NCBI RefSeq assembly: GCF_029953285.1
Contig: NZ_JASAOI010000091.1
Coordinates: 1-45,569 of the forward strand
DNA length: 45,569 nt
DNA from: Yinghuangia seranimata
GTDB taxonomy: Bacteria; Actinomycetota; Actinomycetes; Streptomycetales; Streptomycetaceae
Direction of reading: 5' to 3'
Position numbers and translations under genes: made by a program
Notes under the pieces: generated by a model
What the model was told of the DNA's origin: nothing
Databases searched by the model: none
Seen by the model: the letters and a program-made list of their open reading frames with translations, nothing else
Part shown: one piece after another, positions 17,475-25,572 of the stretch
Numbering within the stretch: the stretch's first letter is position 1
Layout of the letters: the number at the start of each line of letters is the position of its first letter

Positions 17475-18053
17475 ATGGCGAGGACCAAGGAGTTCGACCC
17501 GGACGCGGTGTTGCAGCGGGCCCTGGAGCTGTTCTGGCGCAAGGGCTACGAGGCGACGTCGATGGCCGACCTGGTCGAGCACCTGGGCATCGGGCGGGCG
17601 AGCATCTACGCGACGTACGGCAGCAAGCAGGAGCTGTACCGCAAGGCGTTCGACCGCTACCTGGAGAACGGCGTCGATTTCGCCGGCATCCTGTCCCAGC
17701 CGGGGCCGGTGCTGCCGGCGGTGCGCGCGCTGGTCGAGCGGTTCGCCGACGACGCGTCGCAGGACACCGACCGGATGGGCTGTTTCGCCGTGAACACCGC
17801 GGTCGAACTGGTCGCGCACGACGAGGTGCTGGCCTGCAAGGTGGCGTCCAACTGGGACTCCATCGAGGCGACGCTGGTCTCCGCGCTCACCCGGGCGCGG
17901 GCGCAGGGCGAGCTGCCGGCGGACCGGGACGCGCGCGAGCTGGCGCGGTTCCTGCTGGTGGTGCTGCAGGGCATGCGGCTGGTCGGCAAGGCGTCGGACG
18001 ATCCGGCGCGGATCCGGGCGGCGGCGGAGGTGGCGCTCGGCGCGTTGCGCTGA
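17475..18053 (+). CDS. TetR/AcrR-family transcriptional regulator
   Basis: 192 aa. The N-terminal TetR helix-turn-helix covers about residues 8-55, with ALELFWRKGYEATSMADLVEHLGIGRASIYATYGSKQELY. The remaining helices form the ligand domain; MGCFAVNTAVELVAHD resembles the TetR_C class that often responds to small electrophiles or aromatics, though the ligand is unknown. It most likely represses itself and the downstream SDR gene through shared TGATCGTTC sites. The ATG at 17475 fits the HTH start. Confidence 0.88.
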   Translation: MARTKEFDPDAVLQRALELFWRKGYEATSMADLVEHLGIGRASIYATYGSKQELYRKAFDRYLENGVDFAGILSQPGPVLPAVRALVERFADDASQDTDRMGCFAVNTAVELVAHDEVLACKVASNWDSIEATLVSALTRARAQGELPADRDARELARFLLVVLQGMRLVGKASDDPARIRAAAEVALGALR

Positions 18054-18096
18054 CGGTTTCGGCGGGGAGTGGGTGCGCTTTCGTGCACCCTCATAT

Positions 18097-18112
18097 TGGA
18101 ACGATCATTCCA
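18097..18112. promoter_or_regulatory. Operator-like palindrome before the SDR gene
   Basis: TGGAACGATCATTCCA is a 16-bp palindrome with one mismatched pair. Its reverse complement carries TGATCGTTC, the core also seen in the tetR promoter. It lies 45 nt before the SDR start codon. Confidence 0.65.
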
Positions 18113-18156
18113 GATATTCAAGTGACGTGAGCACCGTGAGTAAGGGGAGAGCAGCC

Positions 18157-18918
18157 ATGTCCGCACGCTTCACCGGCAAGGTCGTCCTGGTCACCGGAGG
18201 CGGCACCGGCATCGGCCGCGCCGCCGCCCGCGGGTTCGCGGCCGAGGGCGCCACGGTCGTCGTCGCCGGCCGCACCGAGGCCGGTCTGGAGGAGACCGTC
18301 GCCCTCATCGAGAAGGACGGCGGCAAGGCCGACCACGTCGTCGCCGACGTCACCAGCGAGAACGACGTCGAAGGCCTCGTCAGGGCCGTCGTCGAACGGC
18401 ACGGCGGCCTGCACGTCGCCTTCAACAACGCCGGCGCGTTCGGGCCCTCGGGGCCGGTCGGCGAGCTGGACGCCGACGCGTTCCGCGCCCTGCTCGACGT
18501 CAACGTGATGGGCGTCTTCCTCGCCATGAAGCACGAGATCGCGCACATGAAGGCGCACGGCGGCGGGGCCATCGTCAACATCGCGTCCAACATCGGCACC
18601 CACCGGCGGCTCCCCGGCGCCGCCGCGTACGCCACCTCCAAGGCCGCCGTCGCCGTCCTGACCCGCGCCGCCGCGGCCGACCACATCCAGGACGGCGTGC
18701 GGATCAACACGGTCAGCCCGGGCGCGAGCGACGGGCCGATGTCCTACCGGCCCGGCGAGACCCGCGAGGACCGCGACGCACGGCTCGCCTCCAGCATTCC
18801 GCTCGGCCGCGTCGGGTCGCTCGACGAGATCACGGCGGCCGTGCTGTACCTCGCTTCCGACGAGGCCGGATTCACCGTCGGCGCCGACCTCGTGCTGGAC
18901 GGCGGCGTCACGGCCTGA
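18157..18918 (+). CDS. Short-chain dehydrogenase/reductase
   Basis: 253-aa classical SDR. The NAD(P)-binding TGGGTGIG motif is at 13-20 and NNAG at 90-93. The catalytic Ser, Tyr and Lys are S144, Y158 and K162 (AAYATSK). R40 in AGRT after the second strand hints at NADP(H), which is tentative. ATG at 18157 follows AAGGGGAG. It is likely controlled by the upstream TetR protein through the 18097 palindrome. The substrate is unknown; such pairs often act in detoxification of small carbonyl compounds. Confidence 0.9.
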   Translation: MSARFTGKVVLVTGGGTGIGRAAARGFAAEGATVVVAGRTEAGLEETVALIEKDGGKADHVVADVTSENDVEGLVRAVVERHGGLHVAFNNAGAFGPSGPVGELDADAFRALLDVNVMGVFLAMKHEIAHMKAHGGGAIVNIASNIGTHRRLPGAAAYATSKAAVAVLTRAAAADHIQDGVRINTVSPGASDGPMSYRPGETREDRDARLASSIPLGRVGSLDEITAAVLYLASDEAGFTVGADLVLDGGVTA

Positions 18919-18966
18919 ACCAGGGGCGGGCGTACGGTGACAGGCCGTCGTCATAGGATTCCCATC

Positions 18967-19521
18967 ATGACGAGCGAGCCGGAGCTGGAGCAGCAGAACG
19001 GGGTGGGCGAGCCGGACGCGTTCCAGCGGCTGTGGACTCCGCACCGGATGGCGTACATCAAGGGGGAGAACAAGCCGAGCGGGCCCGCGTCCGACGACGG
19101 CTGCCCGTTCTGCGAGATCCCGAAGATGGACGACGCCGACGGCCTCATCGTGCGGCGCGGCGACAGCGTGTACGCGGTCCTCAACCTGTACCCGTACAAC
19201 GGCGGCCACCTGATGGTCGTCCCGTACCGGCACGTCGCCGACTACACCGACCTCGACGACGCCGAGACCGCCGAGCTCGCCGAGTTCACCAAGCGCGCGA
19301 TGACCGCGCTGCGCAAGGCGTCCGGCGCCCAGGGCTTCAACATCGGCATGAACCAGGGCCTGGTCGCCGGCGCCGGCATCGCCGCGCACCTGCACCAGCA
19401 CCTCGTGCCGCGCTGGGGCGGCGACACCAACTTCATGCCGGTCATCGGGCACACCAAGGTCCTGCCCCAGCTGCTCGCCGACACCCGGGCGATGATCGCC
19501 GACGCGTGGCCCGCGCACTGA
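18967..19521 (+). CDS. HIT-family protein, probable Ap4A phosphorylase
   Basis: 184 aa. The HIT motif HLHQHLVPRW begins at 141, with the middle His of the triad (143) as probable nucleophile region. CPFC at 46-49 may bind zinc. The length and C-terminal region match the actinobacterial type represented by Rv2613c, an Ap4A phosphorylase that in mycobacteria precedes pgsA1. Here the pgsA cluster is 6 kb away, so the pairing is interrupted. The ATG at 18967 aligns with family members. Confidence 0.87.
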   Translation: MTSEPELEQQNGVGEPDAFQRLWTPHRMAYIKGENKPSGPASDDGCPFCEIPKMDDADGLIVRRGDSVYAVLNLYPYNGGHLMVVPYRHVADYTDLDDAETAELAEFTKRAMTALRKASGAQGFNIGMNQGLVAGAGIAAHLHQHLVPRWGGDTNFMPVIGHTKVLPQLLADTRAMIADAWPAH

Positions 19522-19552
19522 ACCGACCGCGGCTCTGCACTCGGAGGAAGAC

Positions 19553-19957
19553 ATGACGACCCGTCCCGTACTGGTCTTCGACGGCGACTGCGGCTTCTGC
19601 ACGAAGTCGGTCGAGGTCATGGAGCGCTACATCGCCCCGGACATCGAGGTCACCGCGTGGCAGTTCGCCGACCTCGAAGAGCTCGGCATCACCGCCGAGC
19701 GGGCCATGCACGAGGTGCTGTGGGTCACGTCCACGGGCGATGTGTACGGCGGCGCCGAGGCGGTCGCGAAGATGCTCGCCTACAAGCGCGGCGCGTGGTC
19801 CGTGCCGGGCGCCGTCCTGCAGCTGCCGCCGGTGAACCTGGTCGCCGCCAAGGCCTACCGGCTCATCGCCGACAACCGCTACAAGCTGCCCGGCGGTACG
19901 CCCGCCTGCGCGATGCCGGCGCACCAGCGGCCCGGCGCAGCGTCCGCGGCGGCCTGA
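19553..19957 (+). CDS. DCC-family (DUF393) thiol-disulphide oxidoreductase
   Basis: 134 aa. The family signature VFDGDCGFC places a CxxC pair at residues 13 and 16 directly after the first strand. The TWQFADLEELGIT region and the later YGGAEAVAKML segment are also typical. DUF393 proteins are predicted thioredoxin-fold redox proteins with no firm substrate. GGAGGAAG precedes the ATG. It ends 18 bp from the end of the convergent HTTM gene, a partner often linked to DCC proteins in other bacteria. Confidence 0.85.
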   Translation: MTTRPVLVFDGDCGFCTKSVEVMERYIAPDIEVTAWQFADLEELGITAERAMHEVLWVTSTGDVYGGAEAVAKMLAYKRGAWSVPGAVLQLPPVNLVAAKAYRLIADNRYKLPGGTPACAMPAHQRPGAASAAA

Positions 19958-19975
19958 CCGCCCCGCACCCGCCGG

Positions 19976-20899
19976 TCAGGCGGGCTGCTCCGCCGGTATG
20001 GACTCGGTCCGGGCCGGCCGGGCGGCCCGCCGCCCCGCGAACCGGCCCTCGACCGTGGCCCGCGCCCGCTCCCACGGCACGAACGCGGTCAGCGTGATGA
20101 TGGTCGGCAGGAAATGTATGCCTATGCACAGCCACGTGAACAGGTGGAAGCCGAGCCAGAACACCAGCGCCGCGGCCAGCCACCAGCGGCGCAGGAACAG
20201 GATCACCGGCGAGAGCACCTCGGCGACGAAGACCACCCACTGCCCGAACCGGAGCAGGTCGGGGTGGTTGAGGAACCAGTGCCCGAGCGGGGTGCCGCGC
20301 CGCTCGATCGCCCACGTGAACGTCGCGCCGCTCGCCCAGCCCCAGCCGGACTCCTTGACCTTCGCCCACGCCGCGAGCGAGTAGGTCGAGATCGCCGCGA
20401 TCTGCATGCAGCGCAGCGTCCACCCCGCCGCTTCGCTCGGGGTGTCGTCGCGGAACCGGGCCCGGCCCGCGGTGGGCAGCAGCCACACCGCCATCATGAT
20501 CGCGAAGTGGTCGTGGTCGACCTTGCCGTACGACATGTTGATCAGCTGCCACCACGAGAACGCCGCCGCCACGACGACGCCCAGGACACGGTGGAAGCGC
20601 CCGGTCGCCGCCAGCGGCGCGGCGATCAGCAGCACCCACTGCAGCGTGTCCGCGATCCCGGGTGTCGGGGTCGGCAGGTGCAGCAGGCGGGCGAACAGCA
20701 CCGGCTGGTAGAGGTTCCCCGGCAGCGCCGCGGTGCCCTTGACATCCTGCGTGACCACGAGGATGTCGAACGGGATGAACAGGTAGACCAGCGCCCGCAC
20801 CCACGCGATCCGCGAGCCCGCCACGGGCTCGAACCACCAGCGCCGCAGCACCCCGCGCACGCCGCCCGCCGGCGCCCCGGGCGCCGAGGTGCCCGACAT
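19976..20899 (-). CDS. HTTM-domain (gamma-carboxylase-like) membrane protein
   Basis: 307-aa polytopic protein with several hydrophobic segments. It resembles the HTTM domain shared with vitamin K-dependent gamma-carboxylase: RIAWVRALVYLFIPFDI start, WWQLINMSYGKVDHDHF, and an AAWAKVKESGW/EVLSPVILF/FHLFTWLCIGIHFLP series. Whether it has carboxylase or epoxidase activity is unknown; many bacterial HTTM proteins lack proven chemistry. The ATG at 20899 overlaps the TGA of the upstream gene by one base, so the two are coupled. Tail-to-tail with the DCC gene. Confidence 0.82.
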   Translation of the reverse strand: MSGTSAPGAPAGGVRGVLRRWWFEPVAGSRIAWVRALVYLFIPFDILVVTQDVKGTAALPGNLYQPVLFARLLHLPTPTPGIADTLQWVLLIAAPLAATGRFHRVLGVVVAAAFSWWQLINMSYGKVDHDHFAIMMAVWLLPTAGRARFRDDTPSEAAGWTLRCMQIAAISTYSLAAWAKVKESGWGWASGATFTWAIERRGTPLGHWFLNHPDLLRFGQWVVFVAEVLSPVILFLRRWWLAAALVFWLGFHLFTWLCIGIHFLPTIITLTAFVPWERARATVEGRFAGRRAARPARTESIPAEQPA

Positions 20900-21360
20900 C
20901 AGCGCACCTGCCAATCCACGAGCTGCTGCGTCTCCTTGTGGTCCCGCGCGCCGTCCTTGAGGACGATCCGCTCGCGCATGACGTACAGGCGCGTGTAGTG
21001 CGGCATCCCCGGCTGGAGGCGCCGCTGGGTGTCGGCGATGCTCTGCAGGAGCGACGGGTCCGCCATGATCCGCCCCAGCTGCGCTTCCAGCTCGGCGCGC
21101 GCCATGCCGGCGGCGTTGCGGGTCATCGGCACCTTGACGCGGGCTCCGGAGTCGGTGTTCGCCTCGAGGTAGTAGGCGTCGATGGACCCGTTCGGGTCCG
21201 TGCGGAACGCGAACATCGACATAGGGGCGAACGGGAAGTTGTCGTCGTTGTGCGTCGCGGTCCCGTAGACGAGGAGTCCGATGCCGAGCACTGCGGCCGC
21301 CATGCGCCACCATCGGCCGGGCGCGGACAAGGACTTCACGTCCCCCGGCGCAGCAGTCAC
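20899..21360 (-). CDS. Membrane-anchored partner of HTTM protein, unknown
   Basis: 153 aa from GTG at 21360. One N-terminal membrane helix (about 18-37) is followed by an extracytoplasmic region beginning NDDNFPFAPMSMFAF. Later features are a basic-acidic helix and HYTRLYVMRERIVLKDG. It has no Cys. The single-base overlap with the HTTM gene implies a shared function or complex. It may belong to a small family seen beside HTTM genes in streptomycetes (possibly DUF5819-like), but that was not established. Confidence 0.7.
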   Translation of the reverse strand: MTAAPGDVKSLSAPGRWWRMAAAVLGIGLLVYGTATHNDDNFPFAPMSMFAFRTDPNGSIDAYYLEANTDSGARVKVPMTRNAAGMARAELEAQLGRIMADPSLLQSIADTQRRLQPGMPHYTRLYVMRERIVLKDGARDHKETQQLVDWQVR

Positions 21361-21673
21361 GAGATCCCCGTCGTTCGCGCCGCGGACGGGGCGGCGCGTG
21401 GCGCGCCCTACGCCGCCGCGGCTGGCTTCCGGAACCGGGCCACTCTATCCGGGCCGTGGTGGCGCCGGTCATCGCGCGTCCGGCCCCGCGCCCGTCGGCC
21501 GAACGGCGGGCGCACGGCCCGCCGGAAGGGGGAGCGACGCGACGCGGACATGCGTGATGGGCAGTGACGGGCAGGCGTGTTCATAAACTGATCACACTGG
21601 TCGGATGCGCGGCCGGAACGATTGCGCCCGGCACACCGCCGACCGGCCCCGGGCGCGGGAAAGGCGGGCACGC
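21361..21673. other. 313-bp divergent intergenic region
   Basis: This gap separates the HTTM-partner gene from the hydrolase gene. The reverse strand has TAGAGT at 21442-21447 as a possible -10. A less GC-rich patch with TAAACTGATCA lies at 21584-21594. Neither promoter is convincing, and no gene was seen. Confidence 0.35.
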
Positions 21674-22966
21674 ATGCGTCGGGCGGGCCGGTGGATCGTG
21701 GTGGGCGTGGTGTTCGCCCTGCTCGGCACCGGCATCGCGCTGGCCGCCGTTGACGACGCCGGGGCGCCGAGCCCCGCACAGCGTGTCCCGGCCCTGGTGT
21801 CCGGCGGTGTCGCCGCGGACCCGGACGCGCCCGACGGCATCGTGGAACTACCGCCCGGCGCCCCGCCCACCCCGCCGACCGAGGCGGAACGCGCGTGGCT
21901 GGACGCCGGACGCGTTCCAGGCGCGCCCGGTGAGCTGCGCGAAACGGCCGAACGCGCGTTGCTCGACATGCGGTTGCTCACCCGCCCCGACGGCGGCGTC
22001 GCCGCGGCGTGGAGCCCGATCTGGCGGTACACCTGGCCCCGCGACGCGGCCTGGGTCTCGGCCGCGTACTCCGCCACCGGCCACGGCGGCGAGGCCCTGG
22101 CCGTGCTGCGCCACCTCGCCGCGCTCCAGCGCCGGGACGGCGGCTGGGAGGCCCGCTACCGGCTCGACGGCCGTCCCGTCGCCGACGGACGCGAGGCCCA
22201 GCTCGACGCGTCCGGCTGGGTGCCCTGGGCGGTCTGGTTCTGGTACGCCGAGCAGGACCCCGCGGACCCGTCGGCCGCCGCCGCCCGCGAGGAGCTGTGG
22301 CCCGCCGTGCGCGCCGCCGCCGACCGCGCCGCGGCCTCGCTGGGGGAGGACGGCATCCCCGGCCCCGGCGCCGACTACTGGGAGACCCGCACCGACCAGC
22401 GGACCCTCGGTACGGCGGCGCCGCTGCTCGCCGGGCTGCACGCGGCCGCGGACCTGGCCCGCACCGGCGGGCACGGCGCCGAGGCCGAGCGCTGGGCGCA
22501 CGCCGCCGACGTGCTGCGGGACGGCATCCGCGACGAGTTCGGGCAATACGGGTACGGCCGCACGCCCTCCGCCTCTGGGCTCGCGGACACCGCCGTGACC
22601 TGGCTCGCCCTGCCGTTCGCCGCGCCGGAGCCGGACGTCACCGACGCCGTCCACCGCGCGGCCCAGGCCCTCACGCTCGACAACGGCGGCATCCTCCCGG
22701 GCAACAACTGGCGCGGCCACCCGCAGGTCGCCTGGACCCCCGAGACGGCGTCGTTCGCGCTGTACGACGCCGCGTCCGGCAACCGCGCCGCCGCCGAGGC
22801 CCGGCTGCTCTGGCTCGCCCGGCACCGCACCCCGCACGGCTCGCTGCCCGAGAAGGTCGCCCCGAACGGCAGGCCGGCCTCGGTGGCGCCGCTGGCGTGG
22901 ACCGCGGCCGCGGTGATCCTGGCGACGACCGCGCTGGACCGCCCGCTCCCGACCCCGCCGGGCTAG
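21674..22966 (+). CDS. Membrane-anchored GH15-like (alpha/alpha)6 hydrolase
   Basis: 430 aa. A single hydrophobic segment at about residues 8-26 acts as signal anchor, so the enzyme should face outward. The catalytic fold resembles glycoside hydrolase family 15 (glucoamylase/trehalase). It has RYTWPRDA at 118-125, a YWETRTD segment with candidate acid E237, and GSLPEKV with candidate base E393 followed by APLAWTAA. The glycan is unknown; alpha-glucans or trehalose are family options. ATG at 21674 was chosen for its position before the anchor; an earlier ATG at 21605 adds an Arg-rich leader. Confidence 0.75.
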   Translation: MRRAGRWIVVGVVFALLGTGIALAAVDDAGAPSPAQRVPALVSGGVAADPDAPDGIVELPPGAPPTPPTEAERAWLDAGRVPGAPGELRETAERALLDMRLLTRPDGGVAAAWSPIWRYTWPRDAAWVSAAYSATGHGGEALAVLRHLAALQRRDGGWEARYRLDGRPVADGREAQLDASGWVPWAVWFWYAEQDPADPSAAAAREELWPAVRAAADRAAASLGEDGIPGPGADYWETRTDQRTLGTAAPLLAGLHAAADLARTGGHGAEAERWAHAADVLRDGIRDEFGQYGYGRTPSASGLADTAVTWLALPFAAPEPDVTDAVHRAAQALTLDNGGILPGNNWRGHPQVAWTPETASFALYDAASGNRAAAEARLLWLARHRTPHGSLPEKVAPNGRPASVAPLAWTAAAVILATTALDRPLPTPPG

Positions 22967-23045
22967 GTGGGCCCGTCCGGACACAAGACCCCCGGACGTG
23001 CCGGGACGGGGCCACGCCCGCGCGCGACCCCGTCCCGACCGCGTC

Positions 23046-25214
23046 CTAGCTGTTCGCCGCCTCGGCCTTCACCTTCGCCGCCAGCTGGTGCGGCATCGGC
23101 TCGTGCCTCGCGTAGGACCGGCTGAAGTCGCCGGTGCCGTGCGAGAGCGAGCGCAGGTCGACGGCGTACCGGCTGATCTCTATTTCGGGGACCTCCGCGC
23201 GCACCATCGTGCGGCCGGAGCCGCCGACCGGCTCGGTGCCGACGACGCGGCCGCGGCGGGCCGAGAGGTCGCTCATGACCGCGCCGACGTACTCGTCGGA
23301 GATCGAGATGACCACCTCGGAGACCGGTTCCAGCAGGTGCACCTCGGTCGCGGCGGCGGCTTCGCGCAGCGCCAGGGAACCGGCCATCTGGAAGGCCATG
23401 TCGGACGAGTCGACCGAGTGCGCCTTGCCGTCGACGAGCGTCACGCGCAGGTCGACGACGGGGTAGCCGGCCGCGACGCCGCGCGCCATCTGCGCGCGGA
23501 CGCCCTTCTCGACCGACGCGATGAACTGCCGGGGCACGGAGCCGCCGTACACCTTGTCGACGAACTCGAAGCCCTCGCCGTTCGGCAGCGGCTCGACCTC
23601 GATCTCGCAGACCGCGAACTGGCCGTGCCCGCCGGACTGCTTGACGTGCCGGCCGCGTCCGGTGGCCTTGGCCGCGAAGGTCTCGCGCAGCGACACCTTG
23701 TGCGGGACCGCGTCGACCGCCACGCCGTACCGGGTGCGGAGCCGGTCGAGCAGCACGTCGACGTGCGCCTCGCCCATGCACCACAGCACCAGCTGGTGGG
23801 TGTCGGCGTTGTGCTCGAGCCGCAGCGTCGGGTCCTCGGCGACGAGCCGGGCGAGCCCCTGCGAGAGCTTGTCCTCGTCGGCCTTGCTGTGCGCCTCGAT
23901 GGCGACCGGCAGCAGCGGGTCCGGCATTATCCAGGGCTCCATCAGGAGCGGCAGGTCCTTGTCGGAGAGCGTGTCGCCGGTCTCCGCGCGGGTCAGCTTC
24001 GCGACCGCGACGATGTCGCCCGCGATGCCGCGGCCGAGCTGCCGCTGCGTCTTGCCGAGCGGCGAGGACAGCGCGCCGACGCGCTCGTCGACGTCGTGGT
24101 CCTCGTGGCCGCGGTCGGCGAGGCCGTGCCCGGACACGTGCACGGTCATGTCGGGGCGCAGCGTGCCGGAGAACACCCGCACGAGGCTGATGCGGCCGAC
24201 GTACGGGTCGGACGTCGTCTTGACCACCTCGGCGACCAGCGGCCCCTCCGGGTCGCAGGTCAGCGGCTCGGCCGGCTTGCCCTCGGGGGTGGTGACCGGC
24301 GGGACCTCGTGCTCGGGCGGCGACGGGCAGGCCCGCACGATGCCTTCGAGCAGCTCGATGGTGCCCAGTCCGTTGACCGTCGAGGTCGCCAGCACCGGGT
24401 AGAACGAGCCGCGCGCGACGGCCGTCTCCAGGTCGGTGACCAGCGTGTCGACGTCGATCTCCTCGCCGGACAGGTAGCGGTCCATGAGGGTCTCGTCCTC
24501 GCTCTCGGCGATGACGGCCTCGATGAGCCGGTTTCGGGCCTCCTCGATGAGCGGGAGGTGCTCCGGGTCCGGGTCGCGGGTCACGCGCGTGCCGGACGAG
24601 TAGTCGTACACGCGCTGTGTCAGGAGCCCCATCAGGCCGCCGACGCCTTCCTCGTCGTCGTGCAGCGGCAGGTAGAGCGGCAGCACGCGGTCGGTGTCGC
24701 CGTCGCCGAAGACGCGCTGGCAGATGGCGGTCATCTCGTCGAAGTCGGCGCGCGCCGAGTCGAGTTTGGTGACCACGAGGGCGCGCGGCATGCCGACGGC
24801 CGCGCACTCGTCCCACAGCATGCGGGTGGAGCCGTCGACGCCGTCGGCGGCGGACACCACGAACAGCGCGGCGTCCGCGGCGCGCAGGCCCGCGCGCAGG
24901 TCGCCGACGAAGTCGGCGTAGCCGGGGGTGTCGAGCAGGTTGATCTTCACGCCGTCGAACTCGACGGGAGCCACCGCCAGGGACACCGAGCGGTGCTGGC
25001 GGTGCTCGATCTCGTCGAAGTCGGACACCGTGGTTCCGTCCTCGACGCGACCGGGGCGCGAGATGGTCCCGGTCGCCACGAGCAGGGACTCCACCAGTGT
25101 CGTCTTGCCCGCACCGGTGTGGCCTACCAGGACGACGTTGCGTACCTGCCCGGGGCCGTCAACCGTCGGTCCTGCGCCGGCGGCCCCGGTTGAACCACCA
25201 GACCTGTCCGCCAA
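23046..25214 (-). CDS. Elongation factor G-like GTP-binding protein (EF-G2)
   Basis: 722-aa EF-G homologue with all five translocase domains. Switch and nucleotide motifs: GHTGAGKTT at 31-39, DTPG at 95-98 and TKLD at 149-152 in place of the usual NKxD. It belongs to the EF-G2-type second copy of actinobacteria, whose M. smegmatis member binds GTP but is reported to lack ribosome-stimulated hydrolysis. The true start is probably TTG at 25214: AAGGAGG sits 8 nt upstream, whereas the in-frame GTG at 25223 overlaps that Shine-Dalgarno. Divergent from pgsA. Confidence 0.88.
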   Translation of the reverse strand: MADRSGGSTGAAGAGPTVDGPGQVRNVVLVGHTGAGKTTLVESLLVATGTISRPGRVEDGTTVSDFDEIEHRQHRSVSLAVAPVEFDGVKINLLDTPGYADFVGDLRAGLRAADAALFVVSAADGVDGSTRMLWDECAAVGMPRALVVTKLDSARADFDEMTAICQRVFGDGDTDRVLPLYLPLHDDEEGVGGLMGLLTQRVYDYSSGTRVTRDPDPEHLPLIEEARNRLIEAVIAESEDETLMDRYLSGEEIDVDTLVTDLETAVARGSFYPVLATSTVNGLGTIELLEGIVRACPSPPEHEVPPVTTPEGKPAEPLTCDPEGPLVAEVVKTTSDPYVGRISLVRVFSGTLRPDMTVHVSGHGLADRGHEDHDVDERVGALSSPLGKTQRQLGRGIAGDIVAVAKLTRAETGDTLSDKDLPLLMEPWIMPDPLLPVAIEAHSKADEDKLSQGLARLVAEDPTLRLEHNADTHQLVLWCMGEAHVDVLLDRLRTRYGVAVDAVPHKVSLRETFAAKATGRGRHVKQSGGHGQFAVCEIEVEPLPNGEGFEFVDKVYGGSVPRQFIASVEKGVRAQMARGVAAGYPVVDLRVTLVDGKAHSVDSSDMAFQMAGSLALREAAAATEVHLLEPVSEVVISISDEYVGAVMSDLSARRGRVVGTEPVGGSGRTMVRAEVPEIEISRYAVDLRSLSHGTGDFSRSYARHEPMPHQLAAKVKAEAANS

Positions 25215-25572
25215 TGCGCCCACCTCCTTATGCCTGGCTTTGCGCCAATGTGCGCCAATGGGTCGTGGGTCGTGGAGGTGCGGCAGAAGGCCGGGAGTCG
25301 GCCCCTTTAAGTCCGCACATCCGGTTCCTCACGGCAGCTTTCCGCCCAAAGCGGGGCGAGCACAAGTACGCGCGCCCAACCGAAGGCGGCCGTGTCCAAG
25401 TGTCCGCCCGGAAGGGTGCCCCGACCAATACGGCGCGCCCATCAGACGCGGGGACATCGCGGTCCTGGAGCGTCAGTACGATGTCGTGACCGGGCGGTCG
25501 CGGCACGGGGCCATCAGGGCTCCGCGGCGCGCCGCCATCCAGGCGGTCCCCAAGCGATCCTTCGGGAAGGCG
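25215..25572. promoter_or_regulatory. Divergent EF-G2/pgsA region with decamer repeats
   Basis: The 358-bp spacer holds an exact tandem of TGCGCCAATG at 25241-25250 and 25251-25260. A partial copy (CCGCCAATGCGCC) overlaps the EF-G2 start, and GGTCGTG is doubled at 25261-25274. The TTTAAG at 25307-25312 is a rare AT-rich patch. Promoters could not be assigned with confidence. Frames before pgsA lack starts. Confidence 0.4.
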
